Positions 59,604-64,000 of a stretch of 64,000 nucleotides of DNA are shown here, in pieces (the stretch's first letter is position 1; each line of letters starts with the position of its first letter). A program made the position numbers and the translations under genes. Source of the DNA: Streptomyces albofaciens JCM 4342 (GTDB lineage Bacteria > Actinomycetota > Actinomycetes > Streptomycetales > Streptomycetaceae); NCBI RefSeq assembly GCF_008634025.1, contig NZ_PDCM01000001.1, positions 4,693,979 through 4,757,978 on the forward strand. Direction: 5' to 3'. The notes beneath the pieces were generated by a model. The model saw only the letters and a list, made by a program, of their open reading frames with translations, was not told the origin of the DNA and ran no database searches.

Positions 59604-62549
59604 TCAATGTTGCGCTGAGCTGGTCGGCTGACTGCCGGCTGGAACGCCGGGATCGCCGGTGAGCCATGCCCGTACGTCGGCGACTTCGGGGGCACCCAGC
59701 TGTTCGTAGATTGTCAATGCCTCTTGCCAACAGGCGCGAGCACGAGCCCGGTCGGGGTGTTTGATGTGCTGCAGTGCGTGTCCCAGAGCGCTGAGGGAGT
59801 TGGCGCGGACCCAGTTGTTGCCGGTGTCGCGCGAAGCAGCGAGGGCCTGTTCGGCGAGGCCCACCGCCTGGGTCGGCCGTCCTGCGGCGAGGTGGACTTG
59901 GGCCATCCGCCAGTAGGTCATCGTCTCCCAGAAGCGATGCCGGTAATGCTGGAAGATGGGCAGCGCCTGGGACAGATGATCCAGCGCGTCGTCTGTGCGG
60001 CCGGCCTGTGCCAGAGCCAGTGCCAGACTGTAGTGGCCGACGGTCAGCCGCAGCGTCGCGCCGATGGTCCGGTAGGTGGCCAGGGCCCGCTCTGCCAAAG
60101 CCACCGCGTCGGCGACACGGCCGGTGTCCAGGTAAAGGCGGGATAGGTTGGCGAGCACGCTCGCGACGCCGTTCTGGTTGCCGTAACGGCGGAAGGCGTC
60201 AAGCGCCTGGTGAAGGCACGTTTCCGCTTCGCTGTGGCGGCCTTGCACGCTCGCGAGGATGCCCCTGTCGTTCAGGGTCTGCGCAGTAAGCATGAGGTCG
60301 GAGCAGTGGAGTTGGTGTTCCCAGGCGGCCCGGGCTGCGTTTTCCGATTCCTGGAAGCGGCCGACCAAGAGGTGGATGTTAATCATGAGACAGTGCAGGC
60401 GGCCTGCGGTCCGGGCATCACCCACCTGCTGGGCTGCGGTCAGGAGTCGGGCGTTCACCTGCGCGTACTGCTGAGCGTCCGAGCCGGTCTCGGCCAGGTC
60501 CTTAGCGACGAGCATGAGGTCGGCGGCGCGGCGCAGTGCTGGGCCGTGGGTTGAGGCAGCGGCGCAGGCCAGGAGAGCTTTGGCTTCGGTGAACAGCCAC
60601 TGCAGAGCGGGCTCGGAGTGGTGAAATTGCAGACCGGGCCATCGGGTGGGTTCAATGTGGTCGAGTATGGGGTCGCCAGGCCGCACGAGCATGTAGACGT
60701 GTGCGGTGGTGGCCAGGTAGAAGTCCAGCAGCCGCGATCGTGCCGCTTCCTGCTGCTCGGGTGTCTCGTCGCGTTCGGCGCAGGCCCGCGCGTACAGACG
60801 CACAAGGTCGTGAAGGCGATAGCGGTCCGGGGCGGGCGACTGCAGCAGCGAGGTGTCCACCAAAGTTTCCAGCAGTTCCCTACTGTCCGTGGTGTTCGAA
60901 CCGAGGACTGCAGCGGCGGCACTGAGCGAGATGTCCGGGCCGTCGGGAAGGCCCAGCAGACGGAACGCACGGGCTTGAGCGGCGGTGAGCTGGCGGTAGC
61001 CCAGTTCGAAGGTGGCGGTGACCGCGATGTCGCCTGCCCGCAGTTCGCGCAGCCGGTGCCCTTCGTCGGCGAGTTTGCGGGCCAGGTCGGTGACGGTCCA
61101 GCTGCGGCGCGCAGCCAGCCGGGAGGCGGCGACACGGATCGCCAGGGGCAGGTACCCGCAAGCCGCCACCACTTCGAGGGCTGCCTCGTCCTCCGCGCCG
61201 GTGATGCGGGCGAACAGGGTCAGGGCGTCCTGCGGGGGCATGACGTCCAGGTCGACCAGGTGCGCGCCGGCCAGGCCGGTCATCCGGGTGCGGCTGGTGA
61301 TCAGGACGGCGCAGCCCGGCGTCCCCGGCAGCAAGGGCCTGACCTGGGCGGCGTCGCGGGCGTTGTCCAGCAGAACCAGGACGCGTCGGCCGGCGAGCAC
61401 CGAGCGGTAGAGAGCCGCGCGTTCCGCCACGCCTTGGGGCAGAGCTGCGCTGGGTGTGCCCAGGACTCGCAGGAAGGCGCCGAGCACGGCCTCGGGCATG
61501 GCTGGGCCGGACCCGGCTCCCTGCAGATCCACATACAGCTGACCGTCGGGAAACTGCGGCCGGACGCTGTGCGCGACGTGCACGGCCAGTGTCGTCTTGC
61601 CGACCCCTCCGACGCCGGAGACCGCCGACACCACCACCCCTTGCCCGTCTGTTGCGACAAGGCGCTTGCGCAGTTCTTCGACCACGGTCTTGTGCCCGGT
61701 GACGTCAGGCAGGTCCGCAGGCAGTTGCGCCGGCCTGACCACGGCATCCGGTACGTCCCGCGGCCCGTCCGGCAGCGCGGCCAGGCCCGGGTCAGCCCGC
61801 AGGATGCGCTGGTGCAGCTCGGACAGATCGCGGCTGGGATCAGCCCCGAGTTCCTCCGCCAGCAGCCGACGGGTATCGGCGTAGACGGCCAGCGCCTCGC
61901 CCTGGCGCCCACCACGGTAGAGCGCCAGCATCAGCAGCTCCCGCAGCCGTTCGCGCAACGGGTACGTCGCCGTCAGCGTGGTCAATTCCGCGACCACCTG
62001 CGCATGAAGGCCGCTCTCCAGGTCAAGGGCGAGTCGGCGCTCAAGGAGAGCGAGGCGCTGTTCTTCCAGACGGGTCCGCAGCATCGCGCAGTACGGACCG
62101 GGCACACCGGCCAGGGGGTCGCCGGACCACAGTCCCAGAGCCTGACGCAGCAGCTCCCGGGCGCGGCCGATCCCACCGCAGCGCTGCGCCTGTTCGGCTT
62201 CGCGTGCGAGCCGTTCGGCAGTGCCCAGATCGGTGTTCTCATCTTCCACGCGGAGTGCGTAGCCGCCGGATTCGCTCACCAGGACGTCCGCATCCGGCCC
62301 CAGCGCCTTGCGTATCCGGAACGCATACGTCCGCAATGCGGCCACCGCGGTCGCCGGCGGGTCTTCGCCCCATAGTGCGTCGACCAGTTCGGCTACCGAG
62401 GCTACCCGCCCGCCCCGCAGCAACAGCACGGCCAGCAACGCCCGCTGCTGCGGCGAACCGGCATCCAGCCGCTCCCCGCCTCGCCACACCCCGACCGGCC
62501 CGAGCACGGTGAACCGGAGCGCACATCCGCCCGCTGCACCAACGGCCAT
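59604..62549 (-). CDS. AfsR/SARP family transcriptional regulator with NB-ARC and TPR domains
   Basis: The 981-aa protein has an OmpR-type DNA-binding domain (about 10-100: LRFTVLGPVGVWRGGERLDA, QQRALLAVLLLRGG, VAALRTYAFRIRKALG) and a bacterial transcriptional activation domain to about 252. An NB-ARC ATPase follows (P-loop GVGGVGKTT 312-320, VLVLLDNARDAAQVRPLLPG, LITSRTR, GYLPLAIRVAASRL). The C-terminal third is TPR repeats (for example DRGILASVQGRHSEAETCLH). This is the architecture of AfsR, an activator of antibiotic clusters. No biosynthetic cluster lies in the window next to it, so its targets may be distal or to the right. Confidence 0.93.
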   Translation of the reverse strand: MAVGAAGGCALRFTVLGPVGVWRGGERLDAGSPQQRALLAVLLLRGGRVASVAELVDALWGEDPPATAVAALRTYAFRIRKALGPDADVLVSESGGYALRVEDENTDLGTAERLAREAEQAQRCGGIGRARELLRQALGLWSGDPLAGVPGPYCAMLRTRLEEQRLALLERRLALDLESGLHAQVVAELTTLTATYPLRERLRELLMLALYRGGRQGEALAVYADTRRLLAEELGADPSRDLSELHQRILRADPGLAALPDGPRDVPDAVVRPAQLPADLPDVTGHKTVVEELRKRLVATDGQGVVVSAVSGVGGVGKTTLAVHVAHSVRPQFPDGQLYVDLQGAGSGPAMPEAVLGAFLRVLGTPSAALPQGVAERAALYRSVLAGRRVLVLLDNARDAAQVRPLLPGTPGCAVLITSRTRMTGLAGAHLVDLDVMPPQDALTLFARITGAEDEAALEVVAACGYLPLAIRVAASRLAARRSWTVTDLARKLADEGHRLRELRAGDIAVTATFELGYRQLTAAQARAFRLLGLPDGPDISLSAAAAVLGSNTTDSRELLETLVDTSLLQSPAPDRYRLHDLVRLYARACAERDETPEQQEAARSRLLDFYLATTAHVYMLVRPGDPILDHIEPTRWPGLQFHHSEPALQWLFTEAKALLACAAASTHGPALRRAADLMLVAKDLAETGSDAQQYAQVNARLLTAAQQVGDARTAGRLHCLMINIHLLVGRFQESENAARAAWEHQLHCSDLMLTAQTLNDRGILASVQGRHSEAETCLHQALDAFRRYGNQNGVASVLANLSRLYLDTGRVADAVALAERALATYRTIGATLRLTVGHYSLALALAQAGRTDDALDHLSQALPIFQHYRHRFWETMTYWRMAQVHLAAGRPTQAVGLAEQALAASRDTGNNWVRANSLSALGHALQHIKHPDRARARACWQEALTIYEQLGAPEVADVRAWLTGDPGVPAGSQPTSSAQH

Positions 62550-63569
62550 GACAACCCCCTGCCGCCGACATCGGCTTGCCCCTCATTCAGCCGCCTCCGC
62601 CCGGCCCACAGGCCCGCAGAACACGACATGACCTGAACCTGCCGCAACAGCGACGCCAAAATGACCTTTGTCCGTCAGCTGTGGTCGCCTTCGCAGCCGT
62701 CGAACCGTGCGGTTCCGGCCTTGCGGCCCTGAGGCTCCGCAGCGGCGCGGGTCGGGCGAGGGGCGACGAAGCAGACAGCCGCCATGCCGCCGAAGTGGCA
62801 TCAGAGCGTGAAGCCGCTCCCGCGGACGGCGAATCCGGGCACGTGGACGTTACGACACTTCGACCACGTCCTTGCCCGCCTCATCGATGTCCTCTCTGCC
62901 CTTCCTGGCACGAGCCGCACCTGGGTACGGCGTCCTCTTGGCCCTCGTGCTGCCGTTCGCGCTCGCGGAAGTTGGAGTGTCATGTTGATCACGCGGCCGT
63001 AGCGGCCGTCCTCGCGCAGCAGGTGCGCGTATTGCGGGTCCACCCAGCCCATGGCGGCCTCCTGGTGGTGCGGTGTGGACGGTGCGCTTTCAGCGTCCTC
63101 CGCTGCCGGCGCCTGGTCCAGGCGCCGGCAGCGGCGCCCTTGCCGAAGTCGTCCTTCGTGAAACTGATGGACCTGTACGCGCCGCTGGGGGCACCGCCCG
63201 CTGCCCAGCACCGCGCCTCCTCGTACGGGCGCTCTGCGCGCGGCTGGCCCGCCTCACAGACCCCCTTGGCCACCACGCAGCCCATGGGGGAGCAGCCCAA
63301 GATCTCCGGGGCTACACGCACTCCAGTGCAATGTCGCTGTATCCAGACCCCGGCATCGTACTGAGGTGCGTGTAGGCCCTGGGGTGCGATGCCGATAAGT
63401 CCGAAGTAGCCAGCACCCCGGCCGCGCAGCGCGCCCAGAACCCGCTGACGCGGTACCTTCGCGTGATCGGCTGCTGTGGAAACGGCATTGTTGCCGGCGG
63501 GACTGCCGCGTCATGCTGGCTATCACCGCGCGGCGAGGGGCCCGGCGGTACAGCCGCTGGAGGACCACG
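62550..63569. other. 1-kb region with a palindrome and a minus-strand gene remnant
   Basis: On the minus strand at about 62960-63330, APEILGCSPMGCVVAKGVCE, YRSISFTKDDFGKG and GWVDPQYAHLLREDGRYGRV then INMTLQLPRA are protein-like but in different frames; probably a decayed hypothetical gene. A perfect palindrome lies at 63100-63134. The AfsR promoter must lie near 62550-62700. Confidence 0.4.
63100..63134. repeat. Perfect 35-bp palindrome
   Basis: CCGCTGCCGGCGCCTGG and its exact complement are separated by a single T. It can form a very stable hairpin or cruciform inside the decayed gene. Confidence 0.85.
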
Positions 63570-64000
63570 GTGACAAGCGGACGGCCCGACGCGACAGGAG
63601 GAGCGGCGCGGCACCGCGCCCACCTGGAGGCATTCGTAGTACGCGCCCGCCGGGTGGAGGCGCACTCGATGGCTTCCGACTGGGATGTCCTGGTCGCCCT
63701 GGCCGGCGCAAAGTTCTCGGTGACCGTTCTGGCAAACGGCGAGGCCCGGTTCCGGCAGGAACTGCCGCCCGAGGAACTGGTCGAGTCAGCCGCAGCACGG
63801 ATCAGACCGATCCTGCTGGAGAAGGACCCCTGCTCGCACCGGAAGGCTCTGGCGGGGTTGGGATACTTCTGCCGGTCGATGCCGCATGAGACAGCGTGGG
63901 TGAAGGAGGCGCGGGCCGAGTGGCAGGCGAGAACAGCGGCGGCACCCGCTCGGGAGACCGGATACCGCGTCATGATCGGCGCCACTGCAACCGGACACAC
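63570..64000 (+). CDS. Hypothetical protein, truncated by window end
   Basis: GTG 63570 follows CTGGAGGACCAC, a strong ribosome binding site. The frame stays open to the edge (143 codons): ...VEAHSMASDWDVLVALAGAK then FSVTVLANGEARFRQELPPE, ELVESAAARIRPILLEKDPC and YCRS-like GLGYFCRSMPHETAWVKEAR. It looks like a real alpha/beta protein with GC-rich third positions. No family recognised. An internal ATG (MASDWDV) is a possible later start. Confidence 0.65.
   Translation, partial: MTSGRPDATGGAARHRAHLEAFVVRARRVEAHSMASDWDVLVALAGAKFSVTVLANGEARFRQELPPEELVESAAARIRPILLEKDPCSHRKALAGLGYFCRSMPHETAWVKEARAEWQARTAAAPARETGYRVMIGATATGH

Noticed and set aside
60618..62375. 585-codon plus frame antisense to the AfsR regulator
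   Set aside because: Composition is Gln/Gly/Arg/Val-biased as in antisense frames of TPR and NB-ARC genes.
1..64000. CRISPR arrays
   Set aside because: Repeats found are tandem without spacers, or only paired. No regularly spaced repeats or cas genes were seen.
1..64000. tRNA or rRNA genes and an attachment site at a tRNA
   Set aside because: No cloverleaf with the conserved T-loop GGTTCGAATCC was recognised on reading either strand. A tRNAscan run would be decisive.

Overview
High-GC actinomycete DNA, almost certainly Streptomyces. The evidence is strongly G/C-biased third codon positions, GTG starts, GGAGG-type ribosome binding sites, an LAETG sortase substrate, a CGNR regulator, an AfsR/SARP regulator and pSAM2-like TraB remnants. 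The density of insertion sequences, truncated genes and strain-specific immunity-type genes suggests an accessory region such as a chromosome arm or old genomic island. No tRNA, rRNA, CRISPR array or core housekeeping operon was seen.

Layout. 0.1-6.7 kb: a catabolic locus with a TetR regulator, phytanoyl-CoA-dioxygenase-like enzyme, RidA, a DUF1345 membrane protein and an FAD amine/amino-acid oxidase. The same operator-like sequence lies before the dioxygenase and before the oxidase. An IS5-family element carrying a nested IS630-family element sits in the last codons of the DUF1345 gene. 7-9.3 kb: an HTH protein, a cytochrome P450 and, 15 bp after it, a 23-codon aromatic-rich peptide gene with a strong ribosome binding site, closed by a strong terminator. 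This is the best candidate here for a small undescribed system (P450-modified RiPP). 9.6-15.4 kb: Hsp20, alcohol dehydrogenase, a carboxylic-acid-reductase remnant, and a TetR divergent from a decayed SDR followed by a second SDR. 15.4-17.8 kb: a Tn3 transposase remnant split by an IS110-family element with tandem ~170-bp structured repeats upstream of its transposase (candidate bridge RNAs), then an ATP-grasp peptide-maturase fragment.

17.9-27.9 kb: CGNR regulator divergent from MFS exporter plus epoxide hydrolase, a secreted Het-C/phospholipase-C-like protein with two C-terminal repeats, small unknown genes, DUF4334 and a zinc alcohol dehydrogenase. 28-37.4 kb: SMI1 and other immunity-like genes, a decayed MurG-like gene, a secreted protein and a VanZ fusion. 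37.7-41.5 kb: a decayed, translationally coupled operon (GT2, AMP-ligase, GT2, P450). 41.9-49.7 kb: LppU-like protein, a type-VII-secretion cassette (EspC-like protein, decayed amidase effector, membrane protein), lasso-cyclase and glycosyltransferase remnants, a SUKH-4 immunity protein and an LAETG surface protein. 50.5-59.3 kb: another IS5-type element, a TetR/LLM-oxidoreductase pair flanked by 93-bp repeats, the second (intact, inverted) copy of the first IS5 element, and a TraB/FtsK remnant. 59.6-64 kb: a large AfsR/SARP regulator and a gene running off the right edge.

Many otherwise recognisable genes are broken by single-base indels, several in short G or C runs. Some (SDR, TraB) also lack catalytic residues and are true pseudogenes. 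Others (Het-C-like, MurG-like, the coupled operon) could be sequencing errors. All functions are read from sequence motifs only; no database search was possible.
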